This document shows positions 51,764 through 60,407 of a DNA stretch of 64,000 bases, in pieces (the first letter of the stretch is position 1; the number at the start of each line of letters is the position of its first letter). This stretch comes from Rufibacter radiotolerans (GTDB lineage Bacteria; Bacteroidota; Bacteroidia; Cytophagales; Hymenobacteraceae): contig NZ_CP010777.1 of assembly GCF_001078055.1 (NCBI RefSeq), positions 456,408 to 520,407 of the forward strand. The letters are read 5' to 3'. The notes below the pieces were generated by a model. It made no database searches. It was given only the letters and a program-made list of their open reading frames with translations, and had not been told where the DNA came from. Made by a program: the position numbers and the translations under genes.

Positions 51764-52477
51764 ATGAAAAAATTCTTACTATCTGCGCTGGTAGCTGCCG
51801 CTGTCGGTGTTTCGGCTTTTCAAATGGCTACCCCGGGTGCCGTCACTACAAAACAAACAGTCTCTTCTGCCAAGGCAGAAAACCTGCAGAGCTACAAAGT
51901 GAGCATGGAGGAAAGTAAAATCACCTGGATAGGCCGCAAGGTAGGGGGGGAGCATACCGGCAACATTAAACTAGCCACCGGTTCTATGCTGTTTGACAGA
52001 TTCAATCTGCGCGGCGGTACCTTCATCATGGACATGACCACCATTACCTGTAATGACCTGCAGGGCGGTTCTAATGAAAGACTGGTGAAGCACCTGCGCT
52101 CAGATGATTTCTTCTCGGTAGAGAAGAACCCTACCGCCTCGTTTGCCATCACTAACCTGGCGCCTAAGCAAAATGCCAAGGCGGGCACGGCCAATTACAC
52201 CGTAACCGGTACCTTAACTATTAAAGGCATTAGTAATGAGATTTCTTTCCCAGCGCTGGTAATCGTTAAAAAAGGTGTGGCTACCACTAAGGCCACCCTT
52301 AAGTTTGACCGCACCAAGTGGGATATCAAATTCCGGTCTGGTAACTTCTTTGAGAACCTCGGCGACAAAGCCATTCAGGATGACGTAGAATTGCAGCTGG
52401 AACTGGTAGCCAAAGAGCAAGTGGCGGCCAAAAAAGACAAGAAAGCAGACAAGAAAGAAAAAGTAGCCCGTTCATAA
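51764..52477 (+). CDS. YceI-family secreted protein
   Basis: A 237-residue protein; signal peptide MKKFLLSALVAAAVGVSAF. The lipocalin-like YceI domain spans about 45-220: SKITWIGRKVGGEHTGNIKLATGSMLFD, SDDFFSVEKNPTASFAIT and VTGTLTIKGISNEISFPA are the usual segments. YceI proteins bind isoprenoid-like lipids in the periplasm. An unusual Lys-rich tail (KKDKKADKKEKVARS) closes it. Pairs with the marR-type gene upstream; two more YceI genes lie at 57.3 and 59.4 kb. Confidence 0.92.
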   Translation: MKKFLLSALVAAAVGVSAFQMATPGAVTTKQTVSSAKAENLQSYKVSMEESKITWIGRKVGGEHTGNIKLATGSMLFDRFNLRGGTFIMDMTTITCNDLQGGSNERLVKHLRSDDFFSVEKNPTASFAITNLAPKQNAKAGTANYTVTGTLTIKGISNEISFPALVIVKKGVATTKATLKFDRTKWDIKFRSGNFFENLGDKAIQDDVELQLELVAKEQVAAKKDKKADKKEKVARS

Positions 52478-52493
52478 GGCTCACGTAATGAAG

Positions 52494-52533
52494 AAATCCG
52501 CCGGAGGCTCCCTTGCTTCCGGTAGATTTTTTT
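52494..52533 (+). terminator. Intrinsic terminator of the marR/yceI pair
   Basis: AAATC and CCGGA on the left pair with TCCGG and GATTT on the right of an 11-nt loop region, followed by TTTTTTT; 16 nt past the yceI stop. Confidence 0.75.
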
Positions 52534-52548
52534 ATTGGGGTAAAAATA

Positions 52549-52593
52549 TAAAACCCGGAAGCTTGGTTCTGAGACCAGGCTTTCGGGTTTTAT
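52549..52593. terminator. Bidirectional terminator hairpin
   Basis: AAAACCCGGAAGCTTGGT pairs with ACCAGGCTTTCGGGTTTT around TCTGAG. It separates the yceI gene from the convergent small gene. Confidence 0.8.
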
Positions 52594-52612
52594 CATTTAC
52601 GCAGGAAGACAG

Positions 52613-52840
52613 CTAGACTAGTGGGGTGCTTCTTACCGGGGTACGGTTATAGTCGGGTTCCCAATCATTGATAGGCAGGCAAATGCCCGGCGGAAGGTCC
52701 AGATCGGGTAAACCGTCATTGAGCGGCTCACCTCCGTCATCGTCATTATCATCTTGCGGGGGCACGCTTATTCTTTTACGCGGTGCCAACGCAAGGAAAG
52801 CTATCAAGGCGAACATCGCCAAGGTGTATACGATCATCAT
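52613..52840 (-). CDS. Small membrane protein of unknown function
   Basis: A 75-residue protein (MMIVYTLAMFALIAFLALAP is one membrane segment) followed by a soluble acidic tail rich in Asp and Pro (PPQDDNDDDGGEPLNDG, DLDLPPGICLPINDWEPDY). Short ORFs of this layout are found in related Bacteroidota and the pattern is not random, but there is no known family here. A downstream convergent hairpin supports a real gene. Confidence 0.6.
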   Translation of the reverse strand: MMIVYTLAMFALIAFLALAPRKRISVPPQDDNDDDGGEPLNDGLPDLDLPPGICLPINDWEPDYNRTPVRSTPLV

Positions 52841-52997
52841 AAGATCAAAGGCATTAGAAGTCTCACATCACATTCACAGTCATTTTCTACCCGGTGTCAC
52901 TTCTTGTTTCAACGTATTGGCGTCATGCTATGTTAGCCCCTGGGGGAAAAAAATTAACAAACTTAGCAAGGGGGTAGGTTTTGCCGAAAGGGGGGTG

Positions 52998-53005
52998 TAG
53001 TTTTG
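52998..53005 (+). promoter_or_regulatory. Possible -7 element upstream of the TPP riboswitch
   Basis: TAGTTTTG fits TAnnTTTG and lies about 7 nt before the riboswitch. The nearest TTG (52981-52983) is only 14 nt upstream, shorter than the usual 17-20, so the call is tentative. Confidence 0.4.
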
Positions 53006-53011
53006 TCTCAG

Positions 53012-53090
53012 TTTAGGGGTGCCTTAAGATAACGGGCTGAGATCATACCCATTGAACCTGACACGGGTAATGCCGGCGAAGGGAAAAACA
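53012..53090 (+). promoter_or_regulatory. TPP (thiamin pyrophosphate) riboswitch
   Basis: The conserved THI-element pieces stand in order: AGGGGTGCC, GGCTGAGA, ACCC, TTGAACCTGA, GGGTAATGCCGGCGAAGGGA. This is the known aptamer core that binds TPP. It ends about 74 nt before the start of the TonB receptor and is expected to lower its expression when TPP is plentiful. No clear intrinsic terminator follows, so control is likely at translation start. Confidence 0.95.
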
Positions 53091-53163
53091 AGGGAAACAA
53101 AACAAGTGGAAGTACCGGCCCCTGGTGGCTTCTGTATGTTTTACCAATTTTCATCACTTACCC

Positions 53164-55599
53164 ATGAAAAAAGTACTGGCCCTCTTAGCGGGCTGCCTGT
53201 TGCCGTGGCTTTCCATGGCGCAGATCACGCTGTCTGGCCGCATCACAGATGCCGCCACCCAATCTCCATTAATCAGTAGCACCGTTTCTGTCTCGCCGGG
53301 CAACCGCGCCACCGCCACAGATGCCGCCGGCCGCTACACCCTGCCTAACCTACCCGCTGGTGAATACACCGTGCAGGTAAGCTACCTGGGTTATGCACCT
53401 GTAAAGCAAACCGTGCAGCTGCAAAGCTCCCAGACCCTTGACCTGGCCCTCACCCGCACCAGCGTGGCCAGCAAAGAAGTTCTGGTGACCGCCACCCGCG
53501 CCAACGAGAAAACCGGTACTACCTACTCCAACGTGAGCAAGCAGGAACTGGAGGACCGCAATTTTGGCCAGGACTTACCGTACCTGCTGGAAAACACCCC
53601 TTCCCTGGTGACCAACTCAGATGCCGGCGCCGGCGTGGGCTACACCAGCATGCGCATACGGGGCTCTGACATTACCCGCATCAACGTGACCGTGAACGGC
53701 ATACCGGTGAATGATGCCGAGAGCCACGGGGTTTTCTTTGTGAACATGCCAGATTTCGCCTCTTCTTTGCAGGACGTGCAGGTGCAGCGCGGGGTAGGTA
53801 CCTCTTCCAACGGACCCGGGGCTTTCGGCGCCAGCCTGAACCTGCAGACCCAGGACGCCCGCCCAGAGGCCTATGCCCGCACAGATAATGCCTATGGGTC
53901 TTACAACACCTGGAAAAACAACGTGCAGTTTGGCACCGGCTTGCTGGGCGGTAAGTTTGCCGTAGACGGGCGTCTGTCACGGGTTTCTTCTGATGGCTAT
54001 ATTGACCGCGCCACCTCAGACCTCAAATCCTTTTACCTTTCCGGGGGTTACTACGGCACCAAAGACCTGCTCAAGGTGGTCATCTTTGGCGGCAAGGAAG
54101 TGACCTACCAGGCCTGGAACGGCGTGCCCCAGGACATGCTGGAAACCAACCGCACCTTCAACTCCGCGGGCACCGACTATGGCAAGCGCAAAGATCCCTA
54201 TGACAATGAGGTAGATGACTACGCTCAGAACCATTACCAGCTGCATTACGCCCATGAGTTTTCGCCGGAACTGTCTTTGAACGCGGCCCTGCACTACACC
54301 AAAGGCCAGGGTTTCTATGAGCAGTACAAGGTGAACGCCCGCTTTTCTGGCTATGGCATTGCCCCGGTCGCCATTGGCGGCACCACCATCTCCAGAAGTG
54401 ATCTGGTGCGCCGCAAGTGGCTGGACAATGATTTCTACGGCACCACCTATTCCTTGCAGTACAACGGCAAAGGTAAGCTGTCTGGGATCTTGGGCGGCGG
54501 CTGGAACCGTTACGCCGGCGACCACTTTGGCGAGGTGATCTGGGCGCGGTACGCTTCCTCGTCAGAGATTAGGCACCGGTACTATGACAACAGCGCCGAG
54601 AAAACAGATTTCAACGTCTTTGCCAAGCTCATGCTACAGGCCACGGAGCAGTTAGGCTTCTTCGGTGATGCCCAGATTCGTACCATTGACTATACCGTGA
54701 ACGGAATGGATGATGACCTCCGTGATGTGACCACCAAAGCCAGTTACTCCTTCTTTAATCCCAAAGCGGGCGTCACCTTCGGCATCACGCCGCAGCAGAA
54801 CCTGTATGCCTCGGTGGCGGTAAGTCACCGCGAGCCCACCCGCTCAGATTTCACCGATCGCCCGTCCACAGACCGGGCCAAACCTGAGCGCCTGCTGGAC
54901 TATGAGGCCGGGTACCGCCTGAACCAGCCGGTGGGTAACCTCAACGGCACCCCGCTGCTCCTTACCGCTGATCTCACCTATTTTTACATGGACTACAAAG
55001 ACCAGCTGGTGCTCACCGGAAAGATAAATGACGTAGGCACGGCCCTGAGAACCAATATTGACAAAAGCTACCGCACGGGCGTAGAGCTTTCGGCCGGCCT
55101 GGGGCTGGGCCAAATAGCCAAGTTCACCTCCAACCTGGCCCTGAGCCGCAACCGCATTCAAAACTTCACAGAGGTGCTGGCCATTGACTACAACCCAGAG
55201 GATGTGGTGGTGAATGAGTATGAAGAGACCACCATTGCCTATTCCCCAAGCTTGGTCACGTCTAACCAGTTGGAGGTGCAGCCATTGACCGGACTGCGGT
55301 TTCAGTTCCAATATAAGACCGTAAGTGAGCAGTTCCTGGACAACACCGCCAGCCAGGAGCGCCGCATAGCCCCTTATGGCGTAGGCGATGCCCGCGTGTT
55401 TTACCGCTTCCAGCCCGTGGCCTGGATGAAGGAAGTGGAGGTAGGTTTCTTGCTGAACAACGTCTTCAATAAGCGGTATGAAGCCAACGGCTATACCTTC
55501 ACCGAGCTTTACTCAGGTGACAACACCCGCTACGATTACAATTACTACTTCCCGCAGGCGCCCCGCAATTTCCTGGCGCAGGTAAGTCTGCGTTTTTAG
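53164..55599 (+). CDS. TonB-dependent outer-membrane receptor, predicted thiamin transporter
   Basis: An 811-residue receptor. The start is ATG at 53164, giving the signal peptide MKKVLALLAGCLLPWLSMAQ; an upstream in-frame start at 53125 would add 13 residues before it. A carboxypeptidase-regulatory-like domain (ITLSGRITDAATQSPLI to YLGYAPVKQTVQL) precedes the plug (VLVTATRANEKTGTTYSNVSK, SMRIRGSDITRINVTVNGIPV). The barrel ends in aromatic residues, NFLAQVSLRF. The TPP riboswitch in its leader points to thiamin, TMP or a precursor as substrate, as known for the thiamin receptors of Bacteroides. Its last codons and stop (CGT TTT TAG) lie within a family-A palindrome. Confidence 0.9.
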   Translation: MKKVLALLAGCLLPWLSMAQITLSGRITDAATQSPLISSTVSVSPGNRATATDAAGRYTLPNLPAGEYTVQVSYLGYAPVKQTVQLQSSQTLDLALTRTSVASKEVLVTATRANEKTGTTYSNVSKQELEDRNFGQDLPYLLENTPSLVTNSDAGAGVGYTSMRIRGSDITRINVTVNGIPVNDAESHGVFFVNMPDFASSLQDVQVQRGVGTSSNGPGAFGASLNLQTQDARPEAYARTDNAYGSYNTWKNNVQFGTGLLGGKFAVDGRLSRVSSDGYIDRATSDLKSFYLSGGYYGTKDLLKVVIFGGKEVTYQAWNGVPQDMLETNRTFNSAGTDYGKRKDPYDNEVDDYAQNHYQLHYAHEFSPELSLNAALHYTKGQGFYEQYKVNARFSGYGIAPVAIGGTTISRSDLVRRKWLDNDFYGTTYSLQYNGKGKLSGILGGGWNRYAGDHFGEVIWARYASSSEIRHRYYDNSAEKTDFNVFAKLMLQATEQLGFFGDAQIRTIDYTVNGMDDDLRDVTTKASYSFFNPKAGVTFGITPQQNLYASVAVSHREPTRSDFTDRPSTDRAKPERLLDYEAGYRLNQPVGNLNGTPLLLTADLTYFYMDYKDQLVLTGKINDVGTALRTNIDKSYRTGVELSAGLGLGQIAKFTSNLALSRNRIQNFTEVLAIDYNPEDVVVNEYEETTIAYSPSLVTSNQLEVQPLTGLRFQFQYKTVSEQFLDNTASQERRIAPYGVGDARVFYRFQPVAWMKEVEVGFLLNNVFNKRYEANGYTFTELYSGDNTRYDYNYYFPQAPRNFLAQVSLRF

Positions 55600-55628
55600 C
55601 CCGTTTTTCAGAAAACAGCCCATAAACA
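55591..55628. repeat. Dispersed palindrome, family A (contains a stop codon)
   Basis: CGTTTTTAGCCCGTTTTTC and GAAAACAGCCCATAAACA. The receptor's Arg-Phe-stop (55591-55599) is read from its left arm. Confidence 0.8.
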
Positions 55629-55673
55629 GAAATTCCCGGTAGTTGGCACTACCGGGAATTTCTGTTTATGGGC
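55618..55673. repeat. Long perfect hairpin after the TonB receptor gene
   Basis: A 25-bp perfect stem (GCCCATAAACAGAAATTCCC plus GGTAG, and its exact complement) around a 6-nt loop. It overlaps the family-A copy at its left end. No T-run follows, so it is not a plain terminator. Confidence 0.85.
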
Positions 55674-55693
55674 TTGGTGATTCAGGGGGAACC

Positions 55694-55722
55694 GTAGAGA
55701 CAAGACACTGCCTTGTCTCTAC
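55694..55722. repeat. Inverted GTAGAGACAAG/CTTGTCTCTAC repeat
   Basis: Two 11-bp complementary arms around ACACTGC, in the intergenic cluster before the acyl-CoA dehydrogenase. Confidence 0.75.
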
Positions 55723-55734
55723 CACGCATTTCTT

Positions 55735-55778
55735 TTCTGTTTTGGAGCTGTTTTCCGGAAAACAGCTCCAAAACAGAA
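55735..55778. repeat. Dispersed palindrome, family A (perfect)
   Basis: TTCTGTTTTGGAGCTGTTTT plus CC and its exact complement pair over 22 bp with no unpaired centre, the longest copy. GGAGC in the left arm is matched by GCTCC in the right. Confidence 0.95.
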
Positions 55779-55886
55779 AACCCCTTCTGGCAGTTACATT
55801 GTTTGCTAACAAGTGTTGGCGCACGCCCAGATTCTTGTTAAGTTTGGGAGAAGACATTTTCCCGAAAGGGCGTTAACCTTACAACT

Positions 55887-57065
55887 ATGGCTACAGACAA
55901 TTCCGTTGCTCCAGATTATTTCAATATAGATGATCTGCTTACTGAAGAGCACAAGCTCATCAGGCAGTCTATGCGGGAATTCGTGAAACGCGAGATCTCG
56001 CCTAACATAGAAAAATGGGCCCAGGACGCGCATTTCCCCAGTGAGATTGTGCCTAAGTTTGGCGAAGTAGGCGCGTTTGGTCCAACCATCCCCACGGAGT
56101 ACGGCGGCGGTGGCCTGGATTACATCAGCTACGGCATTATCATGCAGGAGATTGAGCGCGGCGACAGCGGTATGCGGTCTACGGCTTCAGTGCAGGGTTC
56201 TTTGGTGATGTACCCCATCTATGCTTACGGCTCTGAGGAGCAGCGCAAGAAATACCTGCCCAAACTCGCCAGCGGTGAATGGCTGGGCTGCTTTGGACTG
56301 ACCGAGCCTGACTTCGGGTCTAACCCGGGCGGCATGGTGACCAACATAAAAGACATGGGCGACCATTACCTGCTCAACGGCTCTAAGCTCTGGATCTCTA
56401 ATTCCCCTGAGTGCCAGGTGGCGGTAGTTTGGGCCAAAAACGAGCAGGGTCGCATTAAAGGCCTGATTGTAGAGCGCGGCATGGAAGGCTTCACTACCCC
56501 AGAGATCCACAATAAATGGAGCTTGCGCGCTTCCTGCACCGGCGAGTTGGTGTTTGACAATGTGAAAGTGCCCAAAGAAAACCTGCTGCCAAACGTGGAT
56601 GGCCTGAAAGGCCCGTTGGGTTGCCTGGACTCAGCCCGGTACGGCATTGCCTGGGGCGCCATTGGGGCCGCTATTGACTGCTACCAGTCGGCCCTCAACT
56701 ATGCCAAGCAGCGCATTCAGTTTGACAAGCCCATTGCCGGTTTCCAGCTTATTCAGAAGAAACTGGCCGAGATGGTCACCGAAATCACCAAAGCCCAGTT
56801 GATGGTTTGGCAGTTAGGGGTTTTGAAGAACGAAGGAAAGGCCACCACCCAGCAGATTTCCATGGCCAAGCGCAACAGCGTGGACATGGCCCTGCACATC
56901 GCCCGTGAGGCGCGGCAGATCCATGGCGGCATGGGCATTACCGGCGAGTACCCTATCATGCGCCACATGATGAACCTGGAAAGCGTAATCACCTATGAGG
57001 GCACCCATGACATTCACCTGCTCATTACCGGCGCAGACATTACCGGTATACAGGCGTTTAAATAG
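55887..57065 (+). CDS. Acyl-CoA dehydrogenase (glutaryl-CoA dehydrogenase-like)
   Basis: A 392-residue FAD enzyme. FAD and substrate motifs: GSEEQRKKYLPKLASGEWLGCFGLTEPDFGSNPGGM (about 112-148, read in pieces), GALGAI-type region WGAIGAAIDCYQSALNYAKQR, and the C-terminal THDIHLLITGADITGI. The catalytic Glu lies in VITYEGTHDIH (about residue 372). The sequence resembles the glutaryl-CoA dehydrogenase branch more than the general short-chain ones. It oxidises a CoA thioester, probably in lysine/tryptophan breakdown; the exact substrate is inferred. It is alone, behind a cluster of palindromes. Confidence 0.9.
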   Translation: MATDNSVAPDYFNIDDLLTEEHKLIRQSMREFVKREISPNIEKWAQDAHFPSEIVPKFGEVGAFGPTIPTEYGGGGLDYISYGIIMQEIERGDSGMRSTASVQGSLVMYPIYAYGSEEQRKKYLPKLASGEWLGCFGLTEPDFGSNPGGMVTNIKDMGDHYLLNGSKLWISNSPECQVAVVWAKNEQGRIKGLIVERGMEGFTTPEIHNKWSLRASCTGELVFDNVKVPKENLLPNVDGLKGPLGCLDSARYGIAWGAIGAAIDCYQSALNYAKQRIQFDKPIAGFQLIQKKLAEMVTEITKAQLMVWQLGVLKNEGKATTQQISMAKRNSVDMALHIAREARQIHGGMGITGEYPIMRHMMNLESVITYEGTHDIHLLITGADITGIQAFK

Positions 57066-57163
57066 TTGTTAGTGATTAGTTGTTCGTTGATAGAACGAAA
57101 GAATAGGGGAGAGGCAGTTGCGGGAACGTGGCTGCCTTTTCTTATGGGCTCTGCTTTGAGCAA

Positions 57164-57194
57164 CAAAAAAGGCACCCGTTTCGCCAGATGCCTT
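57164..57194 (-). terminator. Terminator of the YceI-porin-YceI operon
   Basis: Read on the minus strand: AAGGCA, a loop of about 14 nt, TGCCTTTTTT. Lies 95 nt past the last YceI stop; the stem is short, so the call is moderate. Confidence 0.6.
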
Positions 57195-57231
57195 GAGTGA
57201 ATGTCCGCTAGAAAGTAGATTAGTAGGTGTT

Positions 57232-57273
57232 GGCGTTTTGGGCCTGTTTTTCAGAAAACAGCCTTAAAACGCC
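57232..57273. repeat. Dispersed palindrome, family A
   Basis: GGCGTTTTGGGCCTGTTTT and AAAACAGCCTTAAAACGCC pair along about 19 bp with two or three irregularities. Lies 16 nt past the YceI stop. Confidence 0.85.
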
Positions 57274-57288
57274 TTTTCCTGTAAAGGG

Positions 57289-57909
57289 TTAAGAAGCAAT
57301 GGGCTTGAGTTGCAGGTGGAAGGTAATGTTCAGGTTTTCTTTGGTCTGCACCATCCCCTTGAATTTGGTGGGCGGCACCAGGTTGAAATCAGAGAACTTT
57401 ACCTCGCGCTCGCCAATCAGGTGAATGTTCTTGTTGGCGTCTACAGATATTTTGTAGGTAACCTCCACCCGTTTGCGTACCCCGGCCAAGTCTATGTCTA
57501 CCCAGCCGGTAATGTGCTCTGGCTTGCGGCTAAGCTCCGGAAACTTGTTCAAAGACAGAAAATTAATGCAAAGCTGCGGATACTGTTTGGCTTTCAGGGT
57601 TTTCTGGAGGTCGCGGGTCATGACTGGGTTATGGCAGTCAAAGTTCTCAATGTCCAGGTTCAGGCTTCCCCACAGCTTCACCATTTTGCTGTTCTCCATG
57701 ACAGAGAGGGTGTCTACCTGGTCATATCCGTTGATCTCGCAGACAAATTTATTGACGTTGGTACTACCGTTCACACGCAGATTGCTGCTGGCGCTAATGA
57801 CCCATTTTGCACTGTTGTACCCTTTGCTTGTGGGGGCCCAGGCTGCCAGCGTGGTAAGGACCAAAGGAAGCAGACACCATACAAATAAGTTTCTACTACG
57901 CATAGCCAT
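57289..57909 (-). CDS. YceI-family protein
   Basis: A 206-residue protein; signal peptide MAMRSRNLFVWCLLPLVLTTLAAWA. The domain is recognised by SSNLRVNGSTNVNKFVCEI, YPQLCINFLSLNKFPE and VTYKISVDANKNIHLIGEREVKFSDFNLVPPTKFKGMVQ (in segments). It is a more divergent YceI than the other two in the window. Third gene of an operon with the porin and YceI ahead of it (gap 77 nt). Confidence 0.85.
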   Translation of the reverse strand: MAMRSRNLFVWCLLPLVLTTLAAWAPTSKGYNSAKWVISASSNLRVNGSTNVNKFVCEINGYDQVDTLSVMENSKMVKLWGSLNLDIENFDCHNPVMTRDLQKTLKAKQYPQLCINFLSLNKFPELSRKPEHITGWVDIDLAGVRKRVEVTYKISVDANKNIHLIGEREVKFSDFNLVPPTKFKGMVQTKENLNITFHLQLKPIAS

Positions 57910-57986
57910 TTGATTTTCTGTTTTAGTAAAAAGCTGGGCGGAAGTACCACCCCCACCCAGCTTTTGGTAAGATTACATTATCACTT

Positions 57987-59318
57987 TTAGAAGCCTACTA
58001 CCGCCTGGATCACATAGCCTTTGAACTCACCGTTGTGACGAAGGTCAGCGGTTGGGAACTTGTTGTATTCCTGGATCACATATTCACCTTTCAGTAAGAT
58101 GTTTCTGGTCAGGAACCAGCCGGCACCCAGGGCTTTGCGGTCAATGCTAATGTCTTCAGTGTAAGTGATAGGCGCAGCACCGGTCACGTTGGCTGGTCTG
58201 GCTTTCACTTTGTTGTAACGGGCTCCTACGAAGACGTTCTCAGAAGGACCGAATCTGTAGATCAGGTCAGCAGCGTATTGGCTGGCTTTTCTTTCACTGG
58301 TTTCAGATTTAGTTCTACCATTGGCTCTTTCATAGGTACCAAAGAACTCCAGGCCACTGGCTTTTACAAATCCGTTGAACTGTAAGGCATCTACTTTTTT
58401 GCTGAAACCTGGGTTAAATCTACCAGAAGAGAACTGGGCACTGGCGGTGCTTCCTACTCTTTCCAATGCCATGAAGTAGTTAGAACCGGTACGGTCACCG
58501 GCGTAAAGGGTCTGGCCGCCGGAGCTGTTGTTCATGTAGTAAGAACCAGTTAAGCGTACGCGCACATTATCCATTACGTCTTTGTCTACACCGGCTTTGA
58601 AATAAACGGCCGGAGACTTACGGGTGTTGTCATCTTGCGGAGTTGGTGTCAGTTCATCAATGTTCCCTTTGATCATACCGTTGGTAGCACCCACTAAGCC
58701 TAAGAATCCGTTCTTTCTAACCAGCACCTCACCGCCAATCTCAGTGGTAAAGGCATCCATGATGTAGTTTTCTGCAAACGGGTTGTAGATAGTGTTACCC
58801 CCGTCTGAGCGCCGGAAGTGCTGGTCTCCGTAGTTGATCTCCATGTGGCCCACTCTAATGGTAGTCACAGACATGATATCATCCCAAATCTGGCCTTTGA
58901 AAGGCAGTTTATCAAACTGGATGTATCCGCCTTTTACCCAGGTCTCATTGTGGTGACGGCTAGACAGGTAGCTGGTTAAGTTCAGTCTGATACCGTCTGC
59001 CAGTTGCACGTCCATGAACAGGTTGGCGTTGGCGGTGTTAAAGCCAGGCGTCATTTTGTACAGGTTGTTAGAGGCATTGTTTGGGGTGTTGCTGTGCTTC
59101 AACCCCTGGAAAGACTGGGTAAAGCCCGCTCCAAACATTAATCTAAGGCCATCAAACGCTATAGTGTCTTCTTTAGGATCTTCAAAGACATTGATGCCTC
59201 TTTTGTCATAAGGCCGAAGGTTAGAAACCGGGCCAAACACTTGGGCATTGGCGGTCTCAGAGAACAAGCATCCTGCCAGTAAGAGAGAGCCAATAACGGT
59301 GGTAAATTTTGTTTTCAT
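57987..59318 (-). CDS. Outer-membrane porin-like beta-barrel protein
   Basis: A 443-residue protein; signal peptide MKTKFTTVIGSLLLAGCLFSETANAQ. Alternating amphipathic strands and frequent Gly/Tyr turn pieces (TTIRVGHMEINYGDQHFRR, NVFVGARYNKVKARPANVTG, NILLKGEYVIQEYNKFPTADL) and a terminal VIQAVVGF suit a 16-strand-type barrel. I can name no specific family. It is flanked by two YceI genes in the same direction (gaps 43 and 77 nt), which suggests shared work at the cell envelope, possibly isoprenoid/lipid handling (inference). Confidence 0.82.
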   Translation of the reverse strand: MKTKFTTVIGSLLLAGCLFSETANAQVFGPVSNLRPYDKRGINVFEDPKEDTIAFDGLRLMFGAGFTQSFQGLKHSNTPNNASNNLYKMTPGFNTANANLFMDVQLADGIRLNLTSYLSSRHHNETWVKGGYIQFDKLPFKGQIWDDIMSVTTIRVGHMEINYGDQHFRRSDGGNTIYNPFAENYIMDAFTTEIGGEVLVRKNGFLGLVGATNGMIKGNIDELTPTPQDDNTRKSPAVYFKAGVDKDVMDNVRVRLTGSYYMNNSSGGQTLYAGDRTGSNYFMALERVGSTASAQFSSGRFNPGFSKKVDALQFNGFVKASGLEFFGTYERANGRTKSETSERKASQYAADLIYRFGPSENVFVGARYNKVKARPANVTGAAPITYTEDISIDRKALGAGWFLTRNILLKGEYVIQEYNKFPTADLRHNGEFKGYVIQAVVGF

Positions 59319-59361
59319 AATCGTGGTTTTTAAGAAAGGTTTTTAATAAGAGTCAGACTAT

Positions 59362-59976
59362 TTATTTTTTATAGTTGAGGGCGTATTTGATGGTAAGGTC
59401 ATTGCCTACCTTCATAGCACCGGCCATAAAGCTGGGAGGTGTCAATTTGTAATCGGTTTGTTTTATTTTCTCAGTGCCGGTAATGCTTAAGGTGTTGTCT
59501 GGGTTTACCACCACGTTCACATCCATGGCAATGGGTTGCTTGGCACCGGCAATGGTCAGGTCTCCAATGGCTTTCACCAGGAACTTGTTTTTACTTACCG
59601 GAGTCACTTGGGTAGAGCGCAGGTTATAGACAATTTTTGGGTACTCCTCTGCTTTGATCGCTTTGTACATGCGGCTGTCCATAGAAGAAGATTCGCTCTT
59701 AATGGTTTTGACCGCTACCGTAAACGTGAAGTTGCTGATAGATTGCAGGGCGTTGTTGCTGTCAAACTTGAACTCGCCTTTGCTGTCCATGGTGGTAGAG
59801 GCCATTTCCCAGTCGTGCACATTAGAAGTACCTAGTACTTTAATGGAACCCTGTTTGCCAGGTACCAGTCCGTAAGCGGTTTGGGCTTGGGAGAACTGAG
59901 GAAGCGCAAAAAACAGGATAGCCACTAAAAAGGCCGGGATGACGTTTAAGCGGGAAATGAAATTCTGAGTTTTCAT
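59362..59976 (-). CDS. YceI-family protein
   Basis: A 204-residue protein from the ATG at 59976 (MKTQNFISRLNVIPAFLVAILFFALPQFSQAQ is a signal peptide); an in-frame start at 60018 would add 14 residues before it. YceI segments: SIKVLGTSNVHDWEMASTT, YPKIVYNLRSTQVTPVSK, GDLTIAGAKQPIAMDVNVVV and the ending PPSFMAGAMKVGNDLTIKYALNY. First gene of the YceI-porin-YceI operon. Confidence 0.9.
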   Translation of the reverse strand: MKTQNFISRLNVIPAFLVAILFFALPQFSQAQTAYGLVPGKQGSIKVLGTSNVHDWEMASTTMDSKGEFKFDSNNALQSISNFTFTVAVKTIKSESSSMDSRMYKAIKAEEYPKIVYNLRSTQVTPVSKNKFLVKAIGDLTIAGAKQPIAMDVNVVVNPDNTLSITGTEKIKQTDYKLTPPSFMAGAMKVGNDLTIKYALNYKK

Positions 59977-60015
59977 GACTGTATGTTTTTTTATTTTGAC
60001 TGCTTTTATTTGATA

Positions 60016-60023
60016 CAAATGTA
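60016..60023 (-). promoter_or_regulatory. Possible -7 element of the YceI-porin operon
   Basis: CAAATGTA is the complement of TACATTTG (TAnnTTTG), 40 nt upstream of the first start. The -33 TTG equivalent is not exact here. Confidence 0.4.
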
Positions 60024-60407
60024 GACCACAACTGAAGGGCGTAACATGACCGTAGTTAGGGGGACAGGTGATGTTTATCAGTTATTGAAGTAAAAGGGCA
60101 AACAGCTACCAAATTGGCAAATGGCAGTGGTTCTTTATATGGCAGATTGTAAGGTGGTTATAGAATAGTGGCCCTTGCAGGGGACTCAACTACAGAAACA
60201 AGCCAAAAAATAAAGAGGGTACGGGTTAATATAAAAGATAGCAAGTATCCTTTGTAGAAGAGTAGAGAGAGAAAGGAAGGTTTTGTTGCTCCTTAAGGAA
60301 AGGCCTGTAGAAGGGCCGGAGGCAATCAAAGAAAGGTAATAGGAGGAAAGGGAAGACGTTGCCAGGAACGCTTCTAAGGCATATAGAAGAAAGGAAAGAA
60401 AAAGGGC
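60024..60407. other. Intergenic region without a gene
   Basis: Purine-rich, moderately A+T-rich sequence, no repeats of the families seen elsewhere and no gene. Its left end carries the upstream part of the YceI operon's promoter. Confidence 0.5.

Noticed and set aside
57310..57888. 192-residue plus-strand frame opposite the YceI gene
   Set aside because: Antisense shadow of the conserved YceI frame, which has a signal peptide.
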